A program made the translations under genes and the position numbers. From Cercospora beticola (lineage: Eukaryota > Ascomycota > Dothideomycetes > Mycosphaerellales > Mycosphaerellaceae): a DNA stretch of 64,000 bases. The stretch lies in assembly GCF_033473495.1 (NCBI RefSeq), contig NC_088936.1:5084001-5148000 (forward strand), written 5' to 3'. The notes under the pieces are model-generated. The model was not told where the DNA came from. It ran no database searches and worked only from the letters and a program-made list of their open reading frames with translations. Positions 12,311 to 21,868 of this stretch are shown one piece after another; the stretch's first letter is position 1; the number at the start of each line of letters is the position of its first letter.

Positions 12311-12948
12311 TTTCGCGACCACCCAATTGATGCTGTCGATCTGCAAGAGAAGCAGTTTTGTGTTCGCAGAAGACAATGGAAGCAAGAGCTGAGAACCGGA
12401 GACACGTAGATGTTATATGTATCGTTCCCTCGCGATCGCCTGATCTAAAGTCATTGCAGTTCGAGGCGCCGCATGGCGTATAGCTGTTTCGTTCTAGTAA
12501 TCGCATTCGACGCATCGGTTGCACAATCCAATGCGTATAGCTGAAGCACACAGCCTTCTAGACTATAGCTGGCGGGTTTTGTGGCTGGCTGAATATGCAA
12601 CAGCTCGCGCCACCAAATGGACACCGGCTCCGAGATATTTTCCCTTTTCGAACAATCCATTGTTGGTGAAATGTATTACCATTTTGGCCTGCCTGAAAAC
12701 TATTATCATGGTGAATGTCGATCCGTCTTTCAGGATCGTTTCCTTGGTGCTTGCTGGCAGTGTCGATCCCAAGAACAATGGACAGAACGGCTTAATGTCA
12801 ACCTTTAGGACATCTCATGACGGCCACTGAAAGACATGCATTGCCAATGCTAACCATGCATGGACACTCAGCTCCATAAATTGAACATTCGGCAAGAAGC
12901 CATTGAACCAGCGCAGCACCGTAACATCGCCTTGTCTTTGAGATCTCT

Positions 12949-14004
12949 TCATTTCTGTCGAAACTCAAGACAGTAGCCAACCTGTTCATCCCAAAAGCTC
13001 TTCGCATGATCCTCACCATACCACAACAACAGTAGAATATTATACCGCACGAGAATACCAAAACAAGTCCGAAGATACCGCTTCAGCGCAATGCCATCAT
13101 CCCGAGACCAGCCTTCACTGCCAGGAAGCGTGGGATCCAAACCCTGCATTACTCTGTCGTCCAGAACAGTCGCATTGGAACTCCGCATCTGCTCCTCTGC
13201 ATCGACGTGGCTTCGCCAAAAATCGCAGTGCAGAAGATTTTGTGCAGGAAAATCGAAATCCACGAGACTATTTCGGGCCCATTTGCGGAAACTTTCCAAC
13301 TCGACGATAGATATGATCTGAGTCGTACGACCGCTATTGCTCTGCTGCTGTTGTTGTCTGATCGCATCAATTGCGTTGAGTAGAAGATAGATCTTGAGAG
13401 TATCTTCGGCGATATGCTCGATGCCAAAACTGTGGCCCCAATGGATATGATTGAGCTTCTCCAATGGAATTCCAGAATCTTTGTTAAGCTTCAGTAAACT
13501 CGCGAATGCTTCATGACCAAGTTTCTGTTCAGCGGAGTCCTCCGAAGTGCTGAGATGTGCTGAGATTGTTAGGAGCGTTTTGACAACATCTGCCAAGTCT
13601 CCATCTGAGGAAGTGTATGAAGGCGGTTGCGACTCGGATGCTCGAGAGATCCAGTATTGGAGGCTTTGATGTTGCGGGCCGATGGGATTGTGGCGTAGAG
13701 AGTTGGTTTCGTGTTGTCCGAGGTTGAAAATGCGTTCTGGGAGGGAACGTAGTGTGTCGGATAAGACCTCGTCGGTAGATGAAGGTCTCCATGCACGCAG
13801 ATCACTAAATCGACTGGCTTCTGTTTGCGAGAATTCTAGCAGTGTATTGTGGAAGGCCTTTTGGAAATATTCCAAGTGCTTGGGCCAGTCATCATGCTCC
13901 TTTGAGAAGATATCTGTAACGTGTGGTGTGTAACGAGCGTGTGTCCGGATGATCGATAGTTGCGATGCCAGAAGGTTCCAAGGCAGCTTATGATCCAAAT
14001 GCAT
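12949..14004 (-). CDS. Hypothetical protein, no recognised domain
   Basis: A single long frame of 351 codons from ATG 14004, starting MHLDHKLPWNLLASQLSI. It looks coding: balanced composition, helical character, a Gln run (IRQQQQQS) and an aromatic C-terminus (YNILLLLWYGEDHAKSFWDEQ). The frame stays open upstream to about 14178 without an ATG, so an additional 5' exon is possible. I recognise no family and assign no function. It may be lineage-specific. A near-identical piece of about 26 bp (GTGGCGCRAGCTGTTGCA core) occurs just upstream of it (around 14150-14178) and downstream (around 12577-12605). Confidence 0.6.
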   Translation of the reverse strand: MHLDHKLPWNLLASQLSIIRTHARYTPHVTDIFSKEHDDWPKHLEYFQKAFHNTLLEFSQTEASRFSDLRAWRPSSTDEVLSDTLRSLPERIFNLGQHETNSLRHNPIGPQHQSLQYWISRASESQPPSYTSSDGDLADVVKTLLTISAHLSTSEDSAEQKLGHEAFASLLKLNKDSGIPLEKLNHIHWGHSFGIEHIAEDTLKIYLLLNAIDAIRQQQQQSNSGRTTQIISIVELESFRKWARNSLVDFDFPAQNLLHCDFWRSHVDAEEQMRSSNATVLDDRVMQGLDPTLPGSEGWSRDDGIALKRYLRTCFGILVRYNILLLLWYGEDHAKSFWDEQVGYCLEFRQK

Positions 14005-14532
14005 TGTTGGTTGCTGGAGACAGAGACAGTGCTCGGTCAGCTGTAGGCGAAAGTGGGTGTTGAGGTGGTGGCTTGTGGACAGAGCCGAGCCGTGAAACAG
14101 CTTCACGATACAATATCGCCGACCGAACTGCAGCTCACAGAGGTCGTATGTCGCTGAATGTGCAACAGCTTGCGCCACCCAACACAGAGGGTGTTCACGA
14201 CCAGCCTGCCAATCAAGACCCGAAGAATTCTACTTTCGTGGTGTAACTTCACCATCTGTTCCATTTAAACACTATAATCGTAGTGACCGTATTTCCATCA
14301 TCAGTGTCCATTACCTTTGACTAATCTCTTGCTGGCAGTCTCTGTCGCGAGTACAACAGAAAGTAGTCCATTTCTAAACGATGATACAATAACTCCATCG
14401 CTCTCGCTAAGAAGCACAAATTCCAAAACGCTAACTCACTTTCAAAGAACGAAAAACTTTTGTTGCCTGTCTCTTTGATCCACTTTTTGGAGTTCGTGTC
14501 CAAAAAAAGAATTGGCTCTCTGATACGCTCTC

Positions 14533-15207
14533 TCAGTCGTCAGTACTCTCTTCTACTAGAGTAGCCGCATCGTCCGAAGCTTCGGAAGGCTCGCTCTGCC
14601 TCTCGGCGTCCAAGAACGCGAGCCAATCGGGTAGAACAGAAGGTTCCAATTCCAGCGACGACACAGGCGATCGACGGCTACGACGGGTGTACCAGCTGCT
14701 CGGGGTGCGTATCCAGGACAGTTCATCGACGGAGGCTGCATCAGCAGGCTGCGACTCCGCATCAAGGCCAGGCGCGATCTGAGCGCGATCGGAGCCACCC
14801 TACGGTATGCCACCTCCGTTTGACTGCACTCCATCGTGGCCAGGACCCATTGTGAACTGTCGCTCGTTGAAACCACCAAAGATATAGTCGTCTGGACTTT
14901 GCTCTGTAGCCTCGTGAGCATACGTCCAGATGTTGTTGATCTGCGCGAGGTTTCGACTGATATGATCGTTACGATGATGTGTGCCGAGAGCTGCCGCGAG
15001 TGGATCATGCTATGCTGGACGGTCAAGGTGGTTCCCATCGATGTTCGCGTCGATAGCTTCTGGTTCGCCCTCGTCAACGGTTTCATGAAAAACCGGAGCA
15101 TGCAACTCGACCCAGTTCCTGGTCCTGTCGACTTTCATGCGACTGTAGCTCTCCTGCCCACGCCTCCGGACGGAAAATCTCCACTCCGCGTCGCTTGTGT
15201 CCGGCAT
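14533..15207 (-). pseudogene. Probable broken gene: one frame interrupted by two TAG codons
   Basis: From ATG 15207 (MPDTSDAEWRF) the frame reads as plausible acidic, Ser/Glu-rich protein for 224 codons to a TGA at 14533-14535, but is interrupted by TAG at 15010-15012 and 14800-14802. The text continues smoothly across both (HLDRPA, stop, HDPLAAALGTHH; and QSNGGGIP, stop, GGSDRAQIAPG) and ends LVEESTDD. Both stops are TAG and could each derive from CAG (Gln) by one C-to-T change, as repeat-induced point mutation would produce. Introns ending in TAG are the alternative, but no good GT donor was found at a suitable distance. Function unknown. It begins 112 bp downstream of the rho2 stop. Confidence 0.45.
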
Positions 15208-15318
15208 GGTCCAAGTCAGCCATCTCTCGACCGTTTGCCACAGGCCTGAAACACGAAACGCTTTGTGCAGGGCCCCCTAGCAAGCTCCCATTCCACACAA
15301 AGCGCACACACCGCACTC

Positions 15319-16118
15319 CTAGAGTATAGTGCAACAGCCTCTGCTGTTTCCTTCCTTGCCTCCGCTGAGCAGTGACTGTCTGGTAGCAGCTTCGAAGACG
15401 TCGTCCACGCCCTCGCCAGTCAACGAAGAGCATTCGAGGTACTTTTTCGCGCCTATCCTTTTCCGCACCTCTTCTCCCTCGTCGGGAGTGAGGAACTTCT
15501 CAGACCGCTTCCGCATTTCCTCTTGTGCCACTGGATCGTCACGCAAGTCTTTCTTGAGGCCAACGAGAATAATGGGAACGCCTGGACAGCGATCGAGGAC
15601 TTCGGGATGCCTTCATCGCGGAATGTGTTAGCGTGGCCTAGTGGGGTAAAACCATGATGGCTGTTTCATGGCACTGCGAACGGGATCGCAACTCACCACT
15701 TCGTCGTGATATTCGATAACGAGTCAGGACTGGACACGGAAAACGCAATCAAAATAACATGGGCCTGGCTATAGGCCAATGGGCGTAAGCGTTCGTAGTC
15801 TTCTTGCCCCGCTGTATCCCACAGAGCCAATTGCACGCTCTTGCCGTCTACTCTGCAGTCGGTAACGTAGTTTTCGAAGACAGTAGGCACATATCGCTGG
15901 GTCTCATTAGCGCATGCTCACTGTCGCACCTTCCCATAGCGACTCACCGTGGGGAAGTAGCCGAGGGTGAAGACGCTCAACAGCGACGTTTTACCACACG
16001 CACCGTCGCCAATGATGACGAGCTTTCTGAAGTACGCAGTCAGCATGCGGCTGCACTGTGCCAGTAGCCACGCTGTGTCTTACCTCCGCATCACCTGCTG
16101 ATCTTGTGGTTGAGCCAT
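15319..16118 (-). CDS. rho2: Rho-family small GTPase, Rho2 type
   Basis: Membrane-anchored GTP switch; Rho2 in yeasts acts in cell-wall integrity and polarity. Four exons (16118-16084, 16026-15948, 15896-15697, 15610-15319) join in frame to give 201 aa. The P-loop [11 protein letters not shown], effector region [12 protein letters not shown], switch [26 protein letters not shown] (NKxD-equivalent position reads KKDL) and [15 protein letters not shown] are all present. The protein ends CCTIL, a CAAX box with an upstream cysteine, so prenylation and probably palmitoylation are expected. [20 protein letters not shown] and the Lys in place of the usual Thr/Asn before KDLR favour Rho2 over Rho1. 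It diverges from NST1 across 0.9 kb. Confidence 0.92.
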
Positions 16119-17006
16119 GTTGAGGAAGGACGGGGGAGCCGGTGGGCTCGGAGGAGATGTGTTCTTAACGTATGTGGCCGGAGAGCAGCAGTTGACGAAG
16201 ACAATCGAGATAGTCCTCAGTTCTGCGCTAGCTGCCCAGTTCGCAGTGGGATTGATCTAGCAGCTGAAGGCAAGCGAGTCGGCGGCTGCGGGTGGTCTGC
16301 TTGGATATGCAGGGTCTCTGAGCGAGCGCGGTGGGCAGGTGCAGCGCGTGGTCGAGTCCGGACGTGGAGCGGTGTTACGGGCGGAGTTGTGCGAGTGTTA
16401 TGGCGGTCGAGGCGGAGGGGGTTGGGAGTCGGTGGTCGTGTCGTCGCTGTTTCGAGCGCAACCTTTCCGAGCTTGCGCAATGAACGCAGCCGACTGGGCC
16501 CAGATGCTGCGCCGGAGGTACTTTCTGCTCTACTCTGCTCTCGACGACGTGCAACACGAGGAATACCGTCCAATGTAGCAATAGTATGTGTGCAGGAGGC
16601 GTGTCGGCGGGATGTGAGGAGGGCGTCGGTGTCTGTTGAATGAATGCCTGTCTATCTGTGCATGCGTCGCTGAATGATGAGAGTGAGGCGCGGTCGGAAG
16701 AACACTCCACTTCGCTCGTGCTCTTGCTCTGCTGGAATGACCCACGTCGCCAAAGACGCCCACGCCGATTCGCACACCACCACCACCGCTTCGATTACAC
16801 CGCACCGCCCCGCGCATGTCCAGCACACTGCGCGTCTACTTTCTTTCTCTGCTGGCTCCACGTGACGACGGCGGCGCGCGGCAGTGGGACAGCAGCAGCA
16901 CGAACCAGCCACGATCCTTCCACCAAGGTGGAGCACTCACACATACCTCTCTTCTCACTCGCAACCCACCATCGACCACCACAACGCCCCATCTGGCTTC
17001 GCAGCC
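16119..17006. promoter_or_regulatory. Shared divergent promoter region of rho2 and NST1
   Basis: The 888 bp between the rho2 and NST1 start codons must hold both promoters and 5' leaders. Open frames within it are antisense or arginine-rich and unconvincing. No specific operator was identified. Confidence 0.5.
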
Positions 17007-20000
17007 ATGTCCGCAAATGGCACGGTGGTGACCGCGCCTCCAGTGAACCGGAAGAAGGCGAAGCGGAGGCAAAAGGCCGCGCAAAAGGCCGCTCAGAAGC
17101 TGCCCGCGAACCATGTGGCTGCCCAGCAGACCGACGAAGGCTATGACGAAGACGCCCTGCGATATGAAGAGGACGATGAGGACGACTACGACTCCGAGGC
17201 CGAGTACGAACATCACTATGCTGCGCATGCTCCGACAAATGGCGTGCACCCGCCCCCGCCGCCATTGACGAGCAGTAAGAAGAGCAGTAAGAAGAAGAAG
17301 CCCGGCAATGGCCAGCAGCGAGCTTCGTACGACCCTCGAATTATGCCTCCGCCGATTCACTCGCAGCCTTCGAATCAGCTAAAGGCCCCGAACCGGGGGA
17401 ACCGACAGAGTGACGCAATCTGGCACACGAGCATGCAGCAAGAGCGAGAGAACATCAAGAACTTCTGGCTCAACCTGACCGAGGACGAACGAAAGCGGCT
17501 ATTGAGGATTGAGAAGGAAGCGGTGCTCAAGAAGATGAAGCAGCAGCAAAAGCACTCTTGCTCGTGCACCGTGTGCGGGCGGAAGAGACTGGCCATAGAG
17601 GACGAGCTCGAGCTGCTTTATGAGGGCTACTACGAGGAGCTGGAGCAGTACGCTCACCACGACGTGCCGCCCTTACCCTCGACCGATGGCCTGGTGCCCG
17701 ATCCGCTGCAGCACCGCCGACCGCATCCTCTGGCGACGCCCCCGCCCCCCTTGCATCGCCATCCCCATCATCCGCACCCTCACCACCGGACGAGTCAGAT
17801 GCATGAGGTGCTCGACGACGAGGACGAATACAGTGACGAGGAGGAGGACGAGGAGTACAGTGATGAAGAGGAAGACGAGGAGTATTCGGATGAAGAGCCC
17901 GAGCCGGAGCCTGAACCACCTCGGGGTCATCCCGGCGTGCCAGATTTCTTCTCGTTTGGCTCTCACTTGACCGTCAAAGGTATACTGACTCCGTGGGTTG
18001 AGAAGCTGAAAGCCGAGCTAAAGGGTAATGCAGATAACCTTCTCACGGTAGCAGACGACCTCCTCAAGAATGACGGCCGCAAGTTCATCGAAATGATGGA
18101 GCAGCTGGCTGAGCGACGCCTGCAGCGAGAACAGCGATCTCAGTACGAAGCAGATATCCACTCCGGCTATCCTCCGGGCGACCCCGCCTACGACCACGAC
18201 CAGTTGGACGGCGACGAGTTCGACGATGAAGAGGAGTCATACAACTCGCAGGAAGAGTATGACGACGACATGGAAGAGGAGGAGGACATGGTGGGTGACA
18301 TCAAGATGGCAAGTCCCACACATCTCCAAACTAATATAGAGCAGGAGGAGCTGACCGAGGAACAACGTATGCAGGAAGGACGCCGAATGTTTCAAATATT
18401 TGCAGCACGCATGTTCGAACAGCGCGTGCTGACAGCCTACAAGGAGAAGGTGGCAGCCGAACGTCAACAGAAGCTCCTGGACGAACTGGAGGAGGACGAG
18501 AAAGCACAGGCACAGCGGGAGGCCAAGAAGCAACGAGACGCGCAGAAGAAGAAGGACAAGAAGAAGCAGCAGCAACTGGCCAAGGCGGAAGAGAAAGCGA
18601 AACGCGACGCGGAGAAGGCTGCAGAAGAGGCACGATTACGGGAAGCTGAGGAGAAGAAGCAGGAAGAGCAACGTCGCAAGAAGGAGGAACAGCGAAGAAA
18701 GCGTGAGGAGGAGAAGAAGCGACAAGAGGAGGAGAAGGCGCGTAAGGAAGCTGAGAAGCTCAAGCGACAACAGGAAGAACAGCAGCGGCGAGAGGAAGCC
18801 GAGCGCAAAGCCCGTGAGCAGAAAGCTGCCGAGAAAGCCAAGAAGGAAGAGCAGCGTAAGCGGGAACGCGAAGAGCGAGAGGCACGGGAGAAAGAGGCTC
18901 GCGAGCGCAAAGCTCAAGAAGACAAGGATAGAAAAGAACGCGAAGTGAAGGCGAGAGCGGACAAGGAAACTCGAGAACGAGAGAAGAGTGCACAGCAGGC
19001 TGCCAACGCTCAAAATGCTGCACACCCTCCAGTGTTGTCGAAGCGTCCCTCTCAAGCTACGGTGGCTATCCCTGGCGTATTCGGCAAGCAAACTCCTTCC
19101 GCTGTGGCATCACCTCATCCTTCTGTGCCTACGCCGGCGATACCGAAAGCTCCAACTCCCTCGAAGCCCCGGCAAGCATCGCAGCAAGGCTCGCATGCCT
19201 CTTCGCCGAAGCAAACGCAATCGCAAATGTCAAGCGCTCCCAGCAAATCCTCCTCCCCCGGAAGCAGCGGCGCCCAGCAAGCTCAGAACCAACCGAAGCA
19301 GATCTTGCAAAAGCCTGGTAACCAGCAAGCTAACCATCCAAACCAACACCCTCTTGGTGCACCATCGCCGCTTCACCATCAGCCGATCCAACCACCACCG
19401 GGGATGCCTCACCCTCAGCAATTCCCACCAGGAGGCTTCGGAGGAATGCCGCCAATGGGCTTTCCCAACTTCCCAGGACCGCGTGGACCAATGGGCATGC
19501 CAAACATGGGACAGCGAGGTCCAATGCCCATGTTTCCACAACAACCACCGCACATGGGCTTCCCGAATGGCCTCGGTTTCGGTGCTCCCGGCATGAATGG
19601 CATGGCACCACCGCCGGGCATGATGATGCCTCAGCAGCATGGAAGGCCGTTTCCGTTCGACGGGCCTGGCATGATGGGACAACAGCAGCCGCCGCCTCCA
19701 GGATTTGGACAGCCCCATATCCACCACCAGCAGACTTCGCCGATTGGACAACCGCCGACCAGTGGTATCGAAGCGCAGCGACAGAGTGTTGCTGGTCATT
19801 CGCGACAGGCATCTGCTGATAAAGATCGCCTCGATTCAGGAGCAGCACAGCCGATTGCTCGACCGGCGCCCATACAGCGACCAGGTAGCGTTCGTCCCGC
19901 TGGCCTAGAGCGCAATGGGTCTGGGGAGATCGACGACCTGTCGAAGCATCTTGGTAGCTCCGCGCTATTGGACGATACTGACGAGCCGATACTCAATGGC

Positions 20001-20732
20001 GAGAATACCCGACACCATTCTAGTATGGCTGGCAACCCACGTGGTATAAATATTCCAGGAGCTGGCATGACGCCCATTGGTGGCGCCGGCTTTGGTGGCT
20101 TTGGTGCTCCAGGTACGTCTTGGGGCAACACACCGGCTGCGCCATTTGGGCAGAGTCCTGCTTTAGGAGGTCCTGGCTGGGGAGCATTGCCGCCTCAAGT
20201 TGGCAGCTGGGGCGCTAACAACGCCGGGTTCCCGAACAACAACCACTTTGGCTCTTTTGGCGGCCCGCTGGGTGCTCCACGTCCTGGTCCTCAGACCAGA
20301 CCGATCACAGTGCGGCAGTTGCTGTGCAGTGCCTGCAGAGATCTCTCGCGTTCAGGTGACGAGTACCACAATGTCGATGCTGTGATCCAGCATATCATGT
20401 CCCGCAACCCACCGTTGGACTTCCCACCGGATGTGGCCGAAGTCAAAGACATCTCGACAGTGGAAGGCGATTCTCGCAATGGCGGCGGCGAACTCCACTT
20501 CCGGGAACACGATGATGGCACGAAAGAGATCAAGTGGACCCAAGATGCCTCGACGCCTGATCAGGGACATCGCCCTGCCGAACTCGCAGCGATAGGGTCG
20601 CCTGCTGTGGGCAAGAGCTCTCCTGCATTTGGCACATTTGGTGCACCGGGTGCTGGTCGTGGGTCAACGATTGCGCCACCACAGGGTGGCATCTTTCAGA
20701 ATCTTGGCGCGATTGGGAGCTCGGGGTCATAA
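17007..20732 (+). CDS. NST1: Stress response protein Nst1
   Basis: Homolog of the fungal Nst1 family (negative effect on salt tolerance in yeast). Single exon, 1241 aa from ATG 17007 (MSANGTVVTAPPVNRKKAKRR). In order: a basic Lys/Arg segment; acidic Asp/Glu/Tyr runs; a Cys motif (CSCTVCGRKR) followed by EDELELLYEGYYEEL; further acidic repeats (EDEEYSDEEE); and a highly charged helix of several hundred residues (about 500-720) rich in K/R/E/Q that should form a long coiled coil. A Pro/Gly/Met/Gln-rich disordered region follows, then a folded C-terminal part (RPITVRQLLCSACRDLSRSG). The upstream in-frame ATG at 16884 lies in the presumed leader and is not preferred. Confidence 0.92.
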   Translation: MSANGTVVTAPPVNRKKAKRRQKAAQKAAQKLPANHVAAQQTDEGYDEDALRYEEDDEDDYDSEAEYEHHYAAHAPTNGVHPPPPPLTSSKKSSKKKKPGNGQQRASYDPRIMPPPIHSQPSNQLKAPNRGNRQSDAIWHTSMQQERENIKNFWLNLTEDERKRLLRIEKEAVLKKMKQQQKHSCSCTVCGRKRLAIEDELELLYEGYYEELEQYAHHDVPPLPSTDGLVPDPLQHRRPHPLATPPPPLHRHPHHPHPHHRTSQMHEVLDDEDEYSDEEEDEEYSDEEEDEEYSDEEPEPEPEPPRGHPGVPDFFSFGSHLTVKGILTPWVEKLKAELKGNADNLLTVADDLLKNDGRKFIEMMEQLAERRLQREQRSQYEADIHSGYPPGDPAYDHDQLDGDEFDDEEESYNSQEEYDDDMEEEEDMVGDIKMASPTHLQTNIEQEELTEEQRMQEGRRMFQIFAARMFEQRVLTAYKEKVAAERQQKLLDELEEDEKAQAQREAKKQRDAQKKKDKKKQQQLAKAEEKAKRDAEKAAEEARLREAEEKKQEEQRRKKEEQRRKREEEKKRQEEEKARKEAEKLKRQQEEQQRREEAERKAREQKAAEKAKKEEQRKREREEREAREKEARERKAQEDKDRKEREVKARADKETREREKSAQQAANAQNAAHPPVLSKRPSQATVAIPGVFGKQTPSAVASPHPSVPTPAIPKAPTPSKPRQASQQGSHASSPKQTQSQMSSAPSKSSSPGSSGAQQAQNQPKQILQKPGNQQANHPNQHPLGAPSPLHHQPIQPPPGMPHPQQFPPGGFGGMPPMGFPNFPGPRGPMGMPNMGQRGPMPMFPQQPPHMGFPNGLGFGAPGMNGMAPPPGMMMPQQHGRPFPFDGPGMMGQQQPPPPGFGQPHIHHQQTSPIGQPPTSGIEAQRQSVAGHSRQASADKDRLDSGAAQPIARPAPIQRPGSVRPAGLERNGSGEIDDLSKHLGSSALLDDTDEPILNGENTRHHSSMAGNPRGINIPGAGMTPIGGAGFGGFGAPGTSWGNTPAAPFGQSPALGGPGWGALPPQVGSWGANNAGFPNNNHFGSFGGPLGAPRPGPQTRPITVRQLLCSACRDLSRSGDEYHNVDAVIQHIMSRNPPLDFPPDVAEVKDISTVEGDSRNGGGELHFREHDDGTKEIKWTQDASTPDQGHRPAELAAIGSPAVGKSSPAFGTFGAPGAGRGSTIAPPQGGIFQNLGAIGSSGS

Positions 20733-21205
20733 ATCATGGATGCATGCATGCAAGGTGCTACTACTCTTAAGGCGAAAGCAAGGCTTTCTGGACCACAATT
20801 CGGTTTCTCTCCAACGCTGTGCTTGAACGCCGCTGTGATGATGCGCTCACTATCTGCTGCGCTGCGCTGCGCTCTCGCTAGCTACGATTCCTAGCGCGCA
20901 CATACGACTACTCGTTGTTTCTTCTCAAATCACCAAGTCGGCTCGACTTCTTTGTTGAAGGTTGAGCTTGAGTCTTCGTCTCTTCTTTCTACTCCCTCCA
21001 TCTTCAAGTTGATGCTCACTTTACGTGATCGTGATTATTTCTCGTGACGACCCTGCCTTCTGCACTTAGATTCACATCCGGAAAGCATGTCCACAATGCA
21101 TCAAGATGGGAGCGCACGACCTTCGGCATTGCCTTCCCCGTGCGCTGCAAATTTTAGACTCCCTTCGTGACCAACAATAGTTCTTCCCTAATGATGCCTG
21201 CAGTC
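20733..21205. other. Intergenic between convergent NST1 and DAD4
   Basis: The two genes end facing each other, so this stretch holds only 3' flanks. No gene was seen. Confidence 0.45.
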
Positions 21206-21642
21206 TCATGAAGGCTCTTTGAGACTGTCGGTAGCTGTAGGGAACAGCGTTAGCCAAAATTCTCGTGCGGCGTGTCATGTTATTCGTATGCTTGTAAAAG
21301 TGGTTTCCAAGGATGTACGTACCTTCTAAGTGAAACAGCACATTGCTCTGATAGTTCTTGAACATTTGCGCCACGAGCTCCACGTTCATGTTTTGGATGT
21401 TGATTTCCTGTTTTCATTGTTAATAAACGCGGGGTCAGAACGCATCCAAAGGGAATTGCAACGGAATACCGTCGACTTACTTGGAGAGACTTGTTCAGAA
21501 CCATGATTGCTTCGTTGAGCTTCTCGACGTTGGTGATTATGCGGGTTAGAAGAAGGGATTGTTGGTGTTCGTGGGGAGATTCCTGCGAGGAGCGTTAGTT
21601 TAGGTTCGGCGAGTGTACGAATGGCGTACAGATGCTGACCAT
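21206..21642 (-). CDS. DAD4: DASH complex subunit Dad4, four exons, first exon is ATG only
   Basis: Kinetochore DASH/Dam1 ring subunit that couples chromosomes to spindle microtubules. Exons are 21642-21640 (just ATG), 21582-21481, 21407-21323 and 21234-21206, giving 72 aa, the family length. The spliced protein begins [18 protein letters not shown], continues with [19 protein letters not shown], and ends [12 protein letters not shown]. Introns are 57, 73 and 88 bp; the first has donor GTCAGC directly after the ATG, a perfect CTAAC branch and a CGCAG end. The gene is easily missed because no single frame exceeds about 35 codons of it. It diverges from SLH1 with 226 bp between start codons. 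Confidence 0.9.
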
Positions 21643-21868
21643 GATGCCTTGCAATTCGTGAGCTACGAGAGCTCAGATCAAAAGTGGTTCTGCTGGTGTT
21701 TTGCTCTGTTGAAGTCGACGCGTATGTTTGTCGCGAGGTGGTGTCAGAAAGGATCCACCGCGACCCCACTAGCGTGAACTCTGTTTGGACTCACACGCAT
21801 CATCGTTTGGAAATCTGTTCGACCTCTCTTTCCACTTCACGAACGATTGTTTATCGAAAGTCGCCAAG
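21643..21868. promoter_or_regulatory. Compact bidirectional promoter, DAD4 / SLH1
   Basis: Only 226 bp separate the two start codons, so both promoters and 5' leaders must overlap here. No individual factor site is claimed. Confidence 0.5.

Noticed and set aside
18464..18910. Antisense frames rich in Ser, Arg and Leu
   Set aside because: Mirror images of the Lys/Glu-rich coiled coil of NST1.
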